A DNA stretch of 64,000 nt from JAOUGY01 sp963785075 (lineage in GTDB: Bacteria; Actinomycetota; Acidimicrobiia; Spongiisociales; ZC4RG35), in the NCBI GenBank assembly GCA_963785075.1, contig CAWATW010000007.1, positions 372,001 to 436,000 of the forward strand, read 5' to 3'. The translations under genes were made by a program, and so were the position numbers. This document shows positions 1 through 8,800 of the stretch, in pieces. The notes beneath the pieces are model-generated. The model had not been told where the DNA came from. It did not search any database and saw only the letters and a program-made list of their open reading frames with translations. Position 1 is the stretch's first letter; each line of letters begins with the position of its first letter.

Positions 1-2
1 CC

Positions 3-833
3 CGCAACCAGAACGACGTCACTGCCCGGGTGCCCGAGGTTGTGGGTGCAGTACGCGGGCTCGACGTGGAGAGTCTGGTGATGGACGGGGAGGCAATGTC
101 GGTGGACGAGAAGGGTCGCCCCAGCCCGTTCCAGGAGACGATGAGCCGGTTCGGCGCCGACACACCGCGAGACGAGGTTCCGGTGCTTCCGTTCTTCTTC
201 GACATCCTCCACCTCGACGGCGACGATCTCTTGGATTTGAGTCTCGCCGACCGACAGCGACGGCTCGACGACGTGGTGCCGCCTGCGATGCGGATCCCGA
301 GGCTGGTCACCTCCGACGCCGAGGCGGCCGCCGACTTCCTGCGCCAGGCTCGCGAGCTCCGCCATGAGGGGGTGATGGTGAAGGACGTCACATCCGTCTA
401 CGAGGCGGGCCGTCGTGGTTCGTCGTGGCTCAAGGTGAAGCCGGTTCACACACTCGACCTGGTCATCCTCGCCGCCGAGTGGGGCCACGGTCGACGCACG
501 GGGTGGCTGTCGAACCTGCATCTGGGTGCCCTGGACTCCAACAGCGGCGAGTACGTGATGTTGGGCAAGACGTTCAAGGGTCTCACCGACGCCATGCTCA
601 CCTGGCAAACCGAACACCTGCTTGCACTGGAGACGAGACGCACCAAGTCGACCGTGTACGTCCGCCCCGAGCTGGTCGTCGAGGTCGCCTTCGATGGTCT
701 GCTTCCATCGCCCCGCTATCCCGGTGGGATGGCGCTCCGCTTCGCCAGGGTGCGGGGCCACCGACCGGACAAGAACGCTGAAGATGCCGACACCATCGAA
801 ACCGTCCGAGCGATCTTCGAAGGCCGCATCTAG
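3..833 (+). CDS. ATP-dependent DNA ligase, C-terminal part (cut by window start)
   Basis: This gene enters the window from the left, so only about 276 C-terminal residues are visible. An open frame runs from base 3, with RNQNDVTARVPEVV just before the first internal GTG at 30, so that GTG is not the real start. Nucleotidyltransferase motifs follow in the expected order: VMDGEAMS (motif III), FFFDILHLDG, HEGVMVKD (motif IV) and SSWLKVKP (motif V), then an OB-fold tail. The family seals nicks using an enzyme-AMP intermediate. The DVTARxPEVV stretch is like the actinobacterial LigB-type enzymes. No Ku or primase partner is visible here. Confidence 0.88.
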   Translation, partial: RNQNDVTARVPEVVGAVRGLDVESLVMDGEAMSVDEKGRPSPFQETMSRFGADTPRDEVPVLPFFFDILHLDGDDLLDLSLADRQRRLDDVVPPAMRIPRLVTSDAEAAADFLRQARELRHEGVMVKDVTSVYEAGRRGSSWLKVKPVHTLDLVILAAEWGHGRRTGWLSNLHLGALDSNSGEYVMLGKTFKGLTDAMLTWQTEHLLALETRRTKSTVYVRPELVVEVAFDGLLPSPRYPGGMALRFARVRGHRPDKNAEDADTIETVRAIFEGRI

Positions 834-895
834 TTTTGTGGCGCCCGGAACGTCGATGCCGCTACCTTCCGACCGACGCAGAGAGAAGGCTCGCG

Positions 896-1855
896 ATGTC
901 GTCACAGTTCGCAGCGGGTATTCCGGAGATCCCGGGAGTCGCCCCCGCCGACGTGCTCGAGTTCAACCGGCAGATCGAAGAGGCCTTCGGGAGCTTGCCG
1001 CCGCTGTGGGAGGTGGGGGCTCCCGCCGCACGCCAGGCGCGGGAAGAAGGTCGGTCGATCTTCGGACCGCTGGAACCGTCCGGGCGGGCCGAGGCTCTCG
1101 TCGCCCAGACGGAGGAGGGCCCGATCGACATACGGGTGATCCCGCCGGTGGGCGAAAGCCGCGGCCTTTTCGTCCACATCCACGGCGGTGGGTTCGTGGT
1201 GGGCGGCAACCATCATCACGATTCGATGTTGTGCCGGCTGGCGGATTCCACCGGTCTGACGGTGGCGTCGGTGAACTACCGGCTGGCACCCGAGCACCCG
1301 TATCCGGCCGCAGCCGACGACGCCGAGGCGGGGGCGCGATGGCTGGTGGAGCAGGCACCTGACCGATTCGGCGTCGGGGTGATCGCCATCGGCGGTGAGT
1401 CGGCAGGCGCCAACCTGGCGGTCACGACCATGCTGCGTCTCAGGGATCGTCATGGTCTCACGCCGTTCGAGGTGGCGTTGCTCCCCTACGGCGTCTACGA
1501 CCAGCGGATGACTCCGAGCGCCCGCCGCTTCGGGGATCGGCCGTTGATCATCAACACGCCGATCATCGAGTGGTTTCGAGAGCAGTACCTGGCCGGAGCC
1601 GACCTCGAGGACCCAGACGTCTCCCCGCTGTTCGCCGATCTCGCCGGCATGCCTCCGGCGCTCTTCGTGGTGGGAGACGCCGATCCGCTGCTCGACGACT
1701 CCCTGTTCATGGCGGCCCGCTGGAAGGCGGCCGGGGGCCGGGCCGAGATCGACGTCTGGCCCGGAGCGATCCACGCCTTCGACTACTTCGAGTCCGACTA
1801 CGGAGTCGCCGCCCGGGAGCGGATGCACGCCTTCGTCAATTCGGTGCTCGCCTGA
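896..1855 (+). CDS. Alpha/beta hydrolase, HSL-type carboxylesterase
   Basis: A 319-residue esterase of the hormone-sensitive-lipase group. The oxyanion motif IHGGGFVVGG is followed by the nucleophile elbow GGESAGANLA, the acid in VVGDADPLLDDS and the histidine in GAIHAFDYF, so the catalytic machinery looks complete. I chose ATG 896 because AGAGAAGG lies just before it; an in-frame GTG at 836 would add 20 poorly conserved residues. It sits 62 bases after the ligase and ahead of another hydrolase on the same strand. It is probably a cytoplasmic esterase acting on short-chain or secondary-metabolite esters; the substrate cannot be told. Confidence 0.85.
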   Translation: MSSQFAAGIPEIPGVAPADVLEFNRQIEEAFGSLPPLWEVGAPAARQAREEGRSIFGPLEPSGRAEALVAQTEEGPIDIRVIPPVGESRGLFVHIHGGGFVVGGNHHHDSMLCRLADSTGLTVASVNYRLAPEHPYPAAADDAEAGARWLVEQAPDRFGVGVIAIGGESAGANLAVTTMLRLRDRHGLTPFEVALLPYGVYDQRMTPSARRFGDRPLIINTPIIEWFREQYLAGADLEDPDVSPLFADLAGMPPALFVVGDADPLLDDSLFMAARWKAAGGRAEIDVWPGAIHAFDYFESDYGVAARERMHAFVNSVLA

Positions 1856-1911
1856 GCGACGCCGCTTCGGGCCGATCGGTAGGGTCGGAAACCGAAGCGA
1901 TGGAGGTATCG

Positions 1912-2958
1912 ATGGACCTGTTGGATGGCGTCACCGCCGAGACGATCGAGACGTCTCGGATGAAGACCCACGTGTACCAGTACGGCCCCGAGGACGGGGT
2001 TCCGGTGCTGATGATCCACGGCAATCTCTCGACGGGCCGCTTCTACGAGCATCTGTGGCCAGGTGCACCCGAGGGGTACCGCTTCATCGCCCCGGACATG
2101 CGCTGCTTCGGCAGGTCCGAGGCGAAGGCGCTCGACGCCACCCGTGGCCTCCGGGACTGGGCCGACGACGCCCACGCCGTGATCGAAGCGCTCGGTGTGA
2201 CCCAGCCAGTGCACCTGGCGGGGTGGTCGACGGGAGGGTCGGCAATCGCAATGTACGCGATGGACCGTCCGGTCGCATCGCTCACCTTCATCGATCCCGT
2301 ATCCCCGTACGGCTACGGCGGGTGCCACCGTGACGGCACGCCGTGCTTCCCCGACTGGGCCGGCACCGGCGGCGGCACCGGCAGCCCCGACTTCGTGGAG
2401 CGGCTCGCACGTGGAGACCGGTCGACCGAGGACCCGACCTCTCCTCTCAACGTGCTCCGGACTTCGTACTGGTCTACCGACCACGTCGAGCCTCGTGAGG
2501 ACATCCTGTTGGACGAGGTCCTGTTGTCGGCGATCGGCGACGGCGGGTACCCCGGTGATCTTCAGCCCTCCGAGAACTGGCCCGGGGTGGCCCCCGGCAC
2601 TTCGGGGATCCTGAACGCCCTGTCCGGCAAGTACGGCGGTTGGTCGGCAATCGTTGACCTGGATCCCAAGCCCCCGGTGCTGTGGACACACGGGACCGCC
2701 GACATCGTGGTCGCCGACGGTTCGCCGTGGGAGATGGGAACCCTCGGTCAACTCGAGATGGTGCCGGATTGGCCCGGGGCAGATGTCTATCCGCCGCAGC
2801 CGATGGTCACACAGATCGGCGACGTGTTGGAGCGTTACGCGGCGAACGGCGGAAGTGTGCGCGCCGAAAAATTCGATGGGTCGGGTCACGGACCCTTCAT
2901 CGACGCCGCCGATCGCTGGTCACAGGTCTTCTTCGAGTTTCTCGAGTCCGCCAAGTAG
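1912..2958 (+). CDS. Alpha/beta-fold hydrolase
   Basis: A 348-residue single-domain hydrolase. MIHGNLSTGRF gives the oxyanion region, LAGWSTGGSAIA the nucleophile elbow (GWSTG) and GSGHGPFIDAADRW the catalytic histidine. The segment between the elbow and the acid is longer than in minimal members and probably forms a lid (roughly residues 140-260). Start ATG 1912 is preceded by GGAGG at good spacing; an ATG at 1900 is also in frame. It probably shares a transcript with the gene 11 bases downstream. Substrate unknown. Confidence 0.82.
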   Translation: MDLLDGVTAETIETSRMKTHVYQYGPEDGVPVLMIHGNLSTGRFYEHLWPGAPEGYRFIAPDMRCFGRSEAKALDATRGLRDWADDAHAVIEALGVTQPVHLAGWSTGGSAIAMYAMDRPVASLTFIDPVSPYGYGGCHRDGTPCFPDWAGTGGGTGSPDFVERLARGDRSTEDPTSPLNVLRTSYWSTDHVEPREDILLDEVLLSAIGDGGYPGDLQPSENWPGVAPGTSGILNALSGKYGGWSAIVDLDPKPPVLWTHGTADIVVADGSPWEMGTLGQLEMVPDWPGADVYPPQPMVTQIGDVLERYAANGGSVRAEKFDGSGHGPFIDAADRWSQVFFEFLESAK

Positions 2959-2969
2959 GAAGGATCGCC

Positions 2970-3677
2970 ATGGACCTCAAGGGAATCGAACTCACCTGGC
3001 TCGGGCACGCTTCGACCCGGCTCCGGCTGGGCGACGGCACCACCATCCTCATCGATCCGTGGCTGGCGGGGAACCCGGCATGTCCCGAAGCCGAGCATTC
3101 GCAGGATCGCGTCGATGCGATCTACCTGACCCATGGACACTTCGACCACGTCGGCAACACCGTCGACATCGCCAAGGCGACGGGAGCACAGGTTTTCGCC
3201 ATCCACGAAGTGGCCCTCTATCTCGAATCCCAGGGTGTGGAGACCACTGTGGGCTCGAACAAGGGCGGCATGGTCGAGGGGCCGGGCGGCGTCCGGGCGT
3301 TCCTCACCGATGCCGTGCATTCGTCGGGTATTTCGGGCGATCAGGGCGTGGTGGCTGGCGGTGAGGCGGGGGGATGGATCCTCGACGTGCCGGACGGGCC
3401 GACGCTCTATCACGCAGGCGACACCACGGTGTTCGGGGACATGTCTCTGATCAAGGACATCTTCAGCCCCGACATCGCTCTCCTGCCGATCGGTGGCCAC
3501 TACACGATGGGTGCGGGACTGGCCGCCATGGCCGCCAAGATGCTCGGCGTGGATTCGGTGGTCCCGATCCACTTCGGTACCTTCCCGATCCTCGCCGGCC
3601 GCCCTGAAGAAATGGCAGATGCATCTTCGGGAGCCTTCGAGGTCGTGTCCGCCGAACCAGGCCAAGCCCTCACCTGA
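2970..3677 (+). CDS. Metal-dependent hydrolase, UPF0173 / UlaG-like metallo-beta-lactamase fold
   Basis: A 235-residue protein with a compact metallo-beta-lactamase fold. It starts with ELTWLGHASTRLRL and carries the metal motif LTHGHFDHVGN (HxHxDH). Further ligand regions are YHAGDTTVFGD, LLPIGGHYTMG and VPIHFGTFPI, all typical of UPF0173. Length matches the family. ATG 2970 follows AGGAAGG closely. Members bind two metal ions; the physiological substrate of most is not known. It is the last gene before a long non-coding tandem repeat. Confidence 0.85.
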   Translation: MDLKGIELTWLGHASTRLRLGDGTTILIDPWLAGNPACPEAEHSQDRVDAIYLTHGHFDHVGNTVDIAKATGAQVFAIHEVALYLESQGVETTVGSNKGGMVEGPGGVRAFLTDAVHSSGISGDQGVVAGGEAGGWILDVPDGPTLYHAGDTTVFGDMSLIKDIFSPDIALLPIGGHYTMGAGLAAMAAKMLGVDSVVPIHFGTFPILAGRPEEMADASSGAFEVVSAEPGQALT

Positions 3678-3704
3678 GGGAGGCCGAAACCCGCGGAAGA
3701 CGAC

Positions 3705-4377
3705 CATGTGTCTCTCCGCAGGGGGGGCGGGCTGCCGGGGGCAGCCGGGGGGGTCTCGTTCCCGGGGAATGCTGGGATGTTCCGGTGAGTATGGGCCGAA
3801 GCGGCTCCGTGGCGTGCCGATGGAGACGAATCGAGGGCATGTGTCTCCCCGCAGGGGGCGGGCTGCCGGGGGCAGCCGGGGGGGTCTCGTTCCCGGGGAA
3901 TGCTGGGATGTTCCGGTGAGTATGGGCCGAAGCGGCTCCGTGGCGTGCCGATGGAGACGAATCGAGGGCATGTGTCTCCCCGCAGGGGGCGGGCTGCCGG
4001 GGGTAGCCGGGGGGGTCTCGTTCCCGGGGAATGCTGGGATGTTCCGGTGAGTATGGGCCGAAGCGGCTCCGTGGCGTGCCGACGGAGACGAATCGAGGGC
4101 ATGTGTCTCCCCGCAGGGGGCGGGCTGCCGGGGGTAGCCGGGGTCTCGTTCCCGAGGAACGCTGGGATGTTCCGGCGAGTATGGGCCGAAGCGGCTCCGT
4201 GGCGTGCCGACGGAGACGAATCGAGGGCATGTGTCTCCCCGCAGGGGGCGGGCTGCCGGGGGTAGCCGGGGGGGTCTCGTTCCCGAGGAACGTTGGGATG
4301 TTCCGGTGAGTATGGGCCGAAGCGGCTCCGTGGCGTGCCGACGGAGACGAATCGAGGGCATGTGTCCCCCCGCAGGG
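3705..4377. repeat. Tandem repeat, about 131-bp unit, five copies plus a partial sixth
   Basis: Units begin (at CATGTGTC) near 3705, 3838, 3969, 4100, 4228 and 4359, giving periods of 133, 131, 131, 128 and 131 bases. Differences are G-tract length changes and a few substitutions. Each unit contains a G-rich palindrome with arms GGCTGCC and GGCAGCC (3730-3746 in copy 1; one base changed in later copies), a GGGAATGCTGGGATGTTCC-like stretch and GTGAGTATGGGCC. Long frames exist on both strands only because the unit lacks stops; the period is not a multiple of three and phase rotates, so I do not call a gene. The array ends exactly where the IS110-type element begins. Confidence 0.9.
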
Positions 4378-4382
4378 CTCTT

Positions 4383-5402
4383 CTATGTCAAGTTGTTGGT
4401 GTTGAGGAGTTTCCAGATGCGTCGTGCGAGGTGGCGTTTTGCGGCTCGGATGGCTTCTTTTCGGGTTTTGCCTTCGGTGATGCGCCGGTGGGTGTAGTGG
4501 GCGGCTTCGCCGCCGGTTTGGAGTTGGGTGATGATGATGGTGTGGAGGGCCCGGTTGGCTTGACGGTTGCCGCCTCGGTTGAGCCGGTGCCGGTCGGTTC
4601 GGCCTGAGGAGACGGGGATGGGGGCGGTGCCGGTCCAGGACCCGAAGCGGGCGGCGGTCGCGAACCCGTCGGTGCCGGCGAGTTCGGCGATGAGGGTGGC
4701 GGCGGTGATGACGCCGCAGCCGTGGATGTGTTCTACCAGTCGGTGTCCGTCGGCGGGTAACAGCTCGGTGATGTGGGTGGTGAGCTGGTGGATGTGGTGT
4801 CGGCGGTCGAGGCAGGTGCGGGCGATCTGTCGGATCACAGCAGCGATGGTGACCCGGTGGGGGTTGCCGCCGTATCGGACTCGGCCGAGTTGGGTGAGAA
4901 CGGTTTTGGAACGGAGCCGTCGCATCCGTGCCGCCCGGTCGGGGTCGATTTCGGCCAGGAGGGCACGAAGCTGGTTGATGTCACCGGTTTGGGCTTTGAC
5001 CAGACTGTCCCGACGGTGGACCAGCACTCGGAGCGCCTCGAGTGCAGGGTCGTGTCGCCACTTGTGTCCCCGGTCCGCAGCGGTAGCCCGGGCCACGACC
5101 ACTGCGTCACCGGGATCGGTTTTGCCGGCTCGGTCTCGTCCGGCGGCGGTGACCCGAGACGTCACCTCGATCACTTCGATACCGTGTTGCACTAGATAGG
5201 CGGCGAGGGGACGGCCATGACCCGACGCCCCCTCGATTCCCACCGTGACCAGGTGATGACGGCGGCACATGCGGGCCGCTTCGGCGTAGCCGGTCGGGGT
5301 GTTCGAACAGCGACGCTGATCGATCGGCCGGCCAGACTCGTCGATCACTGCCGCCGTGAACGTGTCCAAATGCGGGTCACAGCCCATCGCTATAGGCTTC
5401 AT
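4383..5402 (-). CDS. IS110-family transposase (DEDD recombinase)
   Basis: A 339-residue transposase starting MKPIAMGCDPHLD. The N-terminal RuvC-like domain holds the acidic residues D9, E57 (VGIEGASG), D96 and D99 (GKTDPGDA). The C-terminal Tnp_20 domain (about residues 222-310) has HIHGCGVITAATLIAE and the serine region PIPVSSGRTDRHR (S265/S266). All expected catalytic residues are visible, so the enzyme looks intact. The frame is open 25 codons further upstream, but the M at 5402 fits the family start. In this family, recombination is directed by a structured RNA from the element's non-coding end. Confidence 0.92.
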   Translation of the reverse strand: MKPIAMGCDPHLDTFTAAVIDESGRPIDQRRCSNTPTGYAEAARMCRRHHLVTVGIEGASGHGRPLAAYLVQHGIEVIEVTSRVTAAGRDRAGKTDPGDAVVVARATAADRGHKWRHDPALEALRVLVHRRDSLVKAQTGDINQLRALLAEIDPDRAARMRRLRSKTVLTQLGRVRYGGNPHRVTIAAVIRQIARTCLDRRHHIHQLTTHITELLPADGHRLVEHIHGCGVITAATLIAELAGTDGFATAARFGSWTGTAPIPVSSGRTDRHRLNRGGNRQANRALHTIIITQLQTGGEAAHYTHRRITEGKTRKEAIRAAKRHLARRIWKLLNTNNLT

Positions 5403-5526
5403 CCTGTGTCTCCTTTCACGACCCTGCGGTTGCTGACGGGTGACGCCAGGAACGTGGACAGCCCTTTGTCGACACACACGATGGCGGAGGGACTTCTATC
5501 AGGTCACACGATCCTGAACGGTGACT

Positions 5527-5610
5527 GGCCTTCCCGGGACACGACAAGCCCTGCGAAAGTCACACCCACCAAGGGTGGACACGGGGACAGTGAGCCAACC
5601 CGGGAAGACC
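5527..5610 (-). ncRNA. Candidate structured (bridge-type) RNA of the IS110 element
   Basis: The non-coding end upstream of the transposase has a long paired stem: 5527-5538 pairs with 5599-5610 over 12 positions (one G-U wobble when read from the minus strand). Inside the loop, CCACC (5567-5571) faces GGTGG (5574-5578) or a near register. IS110-group elements are known to make a bridge RNA from this region that pairs with target and donor DNA. The stem is visible; the function is inference, and the exact RNA limits and guide loops cannot be set by eye. Confidence 0.4.
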
Positions 5611-5636
5611 ATCACCCACCCCAACCATGACACAAA

Positions 5637-5668
5637 GGGGGACAGGCTGCCGGAGGCAGCCAGGGGGG
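5637..5668. repeat. Dispersed palindromic repeat, copy A
   Basis: G-run, ACA, then GGCTGCC (5645-5651), loop GGA and GGCAGCC (5655-5661), then a second G-run. The same unit in reverse orientation is at 43784-43816, and the core also lies inside each 131-bp tandem unit at 3705-4377. It resembles a REP-type extragenic palindrome. Confidence 0.7.
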
Positions 5669-5853
5669 ATTCCATATTCGCCTCGAGTCTGTCGAACCTG
5701 TGCCGACGCCCAGAGAGCGCGTCGGTCCCGCATCCACCAGCAGAGTCGCCACCGCACGGCAGGACCTTTTGCATTCGTTTGACGCCGTCGTACGACAGTC
5801 ATGCCATGGCGAACGATCCTGCAGCGGCCGGTACGGGCGCATATGTTTCACCC

Positions 5854-8800
5854 ATGGAGATCCGGGTGCTGGGACCGACGGTCCTTCACCGCGACGGGAT
5901 GGAGTTGTCGCCCGGCGGGCTCAAGCAGCGCACCGTGCTGGCGCTGCTCGCCGCCGGTGGTGACAGGAGCGTCACGATCGACCAGCTCATCGACGGCCTC
6001 TACGGCGACGAGCCGGCATCCGGCGCCCGGAGAACCGTCGCGACCTACATCTCCAATCTCCGGCGGGAGATGGGCGACGCCATCGTCCGTGTCGGGGAGA
6101 CCTACCGCCTCGACGCCGATGTCCGCATCGACGCCAGGGAGTTCGAGCAGCTGTACCGAACGGGAGCGTCGCTTGTCGCCGATGACCCGGCCCGGGCTTC
6201 GTCGGCGCTTCGGGAAGGGCTCGGCCTGTGGCGCGGTCACGCATACGTCGACGTGGAGGCGCGGTCGGCGCTGACGGCCGAGATCGCCCGGCTCGACGAG
6301 ATGCGGCTTTCCGCCCTCGACGCCCGGATCGAAGCCGACCTCGCTCTCGGGCTGCATCGTGACATGATCGGCGAGTTGGAGGCTCTGACCGCGGAGTACC
6401 CGCTGCGTGAGGGGTTCCGGGCCCACCACATGAGGGCCCTCTACCGGTCGGGGCGGCAGAGCGAAGCGCTCAGGGCCTTCGGACGGACGAGACAGATGCT
6501 GGCCGAGGAGTTGGGAATCGACCCATCACCCGAGCTGCGCGACCTGGAGCTGGCGATCCTCAGCCAGGATCCCAAGCTCGACGTTCGGATCAAGGCGAGG
6601 ATCGAACGTCGGGCGGTGCTCGCCGCCGAGCTCGACGATTCGAGCCGGTACGCCTCGCACCGCGACCGGGATGCCGCGCTCGTGACCCGTGACGACGCCT
6701 TCGCGGCCGCGGTCCTCGGCCACGGCGGGGAGGTGCTCGGGGTGCGCGGGGTCGCAGTGTACGGGTCGTTCGGGAACGTCGCCGATGCGGCGTCGGCTGC
6801 GGCCCAGCTCGCCTCGGGGTCGCTTCGTCTCGCCGTGGACCACGGCGAGGTCGAAGTCGCCGACGACGACGTGTCCGGTCCCCCGATCCGCCGGGCGCTT
6901 CGGATGGCGGCCATCGCCCATCCGGGCCAGGTTCTGCTGTCGGCCGAAGCCCAGAGCGCGCTGGCTTCGGGTTTGTCGGCCGGGTGGACGGTCCAGAGTC
7001 TGGGAATGCACGAAATCCGGGGGCTCGACGGCTCGAGCCAGGTGTTCCAGCTGGTCGGCAACGGCCGGCCGATCGACTTCCCTCCGCTCTTGATCGACCG
7101 GCTGCCGCCGCCCATGCCGGACGCTCGCAGTGGGCTGGTGCCCGGTTACGAGCTGCGCGAGGAAATCGAGGCCGGGTCGGCGGGCGCCCTCTACCGGGCA
7201 TATCAGGCGACGCTCGGGCGTGAGGTTGCGATACGGGTGTTCCGCTCCGAACTGGTCTCCGACCCGCGGTTCATCCGCCGCTTCGAAGCCGAAGCCCAGC
7301 GGATCGCGGCCGTCAATCATCCCCATCTGGTTGCGCTGCTCGACTTCTGGCGTGACCCGGAATCGGCATTCATGGTCCATCGGCTGATCGAAGGTGACAC
7401 GCTGCGGGCCGAGATGGATCACCGAAGCTTCGACCAGGCCGAGACAGTCGATCTGGTGGCACGGGTCGCCGGCGCAGTCCGGGCCGGTCACGGTGTCGAG
7501 GTCGCCCACGGCCGGCTCCGGCCCGAAACGATCCTGCTCGACGCCGACGCCAACCCCTACGTCGCCGACCTGGGGCTGGTCGGCATGCTCCACGGGCTGG
7601 TGTCGTTCCCGGCCGACGCCTACACGGCTCCCGAGGCGCTCACCGGTGACCCCACCCCGAGCTCTGACATCTACTCACTCGGCGTGTTGCTGGCCGAGCT
7701 GGTCTCAGGCACCCCCTTCCCGTCCGATCGCCCGGCGCCCGATGTGGGTGGCGCCGTGGCGTCGGTGATCGAACGTGCCACCGCCCACGATCCGATGGTG
7801 CGACACGACACGGTCGAGGAGTTCGTCGAAGACCTACAATCGGCCTTTGGTGCTCCGCGTCCGGTCAGCGGCGACGTCCGCAACCCGTACAAAGGGCTGT
7901 CCGCATTCCAGGAGGCCGACGCCGGCGACTTCTACGGCAGAGCCGAACTGGTGGATCATCTCGCACAGGCGGTGCTCGGACGACGACTGACGGTGGTGGT
8001 GGGACCGTCCGGTATCGGCAAGTCGTCGGTCGTCCGGGCCGGGCTGATCCCGAGGCTGCGGGCAGAAGTACCGGATCTGCTGATCACCGACATGATTCCC
8101 GGGCCGCATCCCTTCGACCAGTTGGATGGGGCCCTGGCCCGGGTGGCGGTGGAACCGCCTTCCGATCAGGTCGAGACGATTCGTTCCGGTCGCCAGAGCC
8201 TGAGCCCGGTCGTCGCGCACTTGCTTCCCGACGGTGGTGAGCTGCTGTTGGTGGTCGACCAATTCGAAGAAGTGTTCACGCAGGTCGCCGACGACCAGGA
8301 ACGCCGGCGGTTCCTCGACATGATCGTCGCCGAGGCGCGCTCGGATGCTTCTCGGGTCCGCATCGTGTTGACCTTGCGGGCCGACTTCTTCGACCGCCCT
8401 CTGCGTCATCCGGAGTTCGGCGAGCTCATGGAGTCGGCGATGGTGACGGTGGCGGCACCGACTCGAGATGAGCTCTCCGAGATCGTGGTCGGCCCGGTCG
8501 GAGGTGTGGGAGTGGTCGTCGAAGAGGGGCTGGTCGCGGCGCTGGTCGCCGACGCCGCCGGCGAGGCGGGAGGACTCCCTCTGCTCCAACACGCCTTGAC
8601 CGAGCTGTTCGATCGGCGCCAGGGCAATCGCTTGACGCTCGAGTCGTACCGTGAGGCGGGCGGCCTGTCGGGGTCGATCGGACGACGAGCCGACGCCACC
8701 TACGCCGGATTGTCAGACGAGGATCAGGCGACGGCTCGGGAGGTGTTCCTCCGGCTCGTCACGGTCGAGGAACAGGCCGAGGACACCCGCCGCCGTGTCC

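Larger units (their letters stand above)
4378..5636 (-). mobile_element. IS110-family insertion sequence (approximate limits)
   Basis: The element consists of one transposase gene on the minus strand plus about 230 bases of non-coding sequence upstream of it. The left limit is set where the tandem repeat stops (after CCGCAGGG at about 4377). The right limit is set just before the dispersed palindrome at 5637. IS110 elements lack clear terminal inverted repeats, so both limits are inferred. Both flanks are G-rich palindromic repeat DNA with a GGCTGCC core, which suggests insertion into such a repeat. Confidence 0.6.

Noticed and set aside
2886..4361. Long minus-strand reading frame (491 codons) and several others, on both strands, over the tandem repeats
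   Set aside because: They arise from a stop-free 131-bp unit. The same peptide appears in rotating frames, there is no plausible start or domain, and the long one also covers the real plus-strand hydrolase gene.
3705..4377. CRISPR array
   Set aside because: The repeats are contiguous ~131-bp units without variable spacers, and there are no cas genes.
4567..5199. Plus-strand 210-codon frame
   Set aside because: It is antisense to the IS110 transposase, whose motifs are complete.
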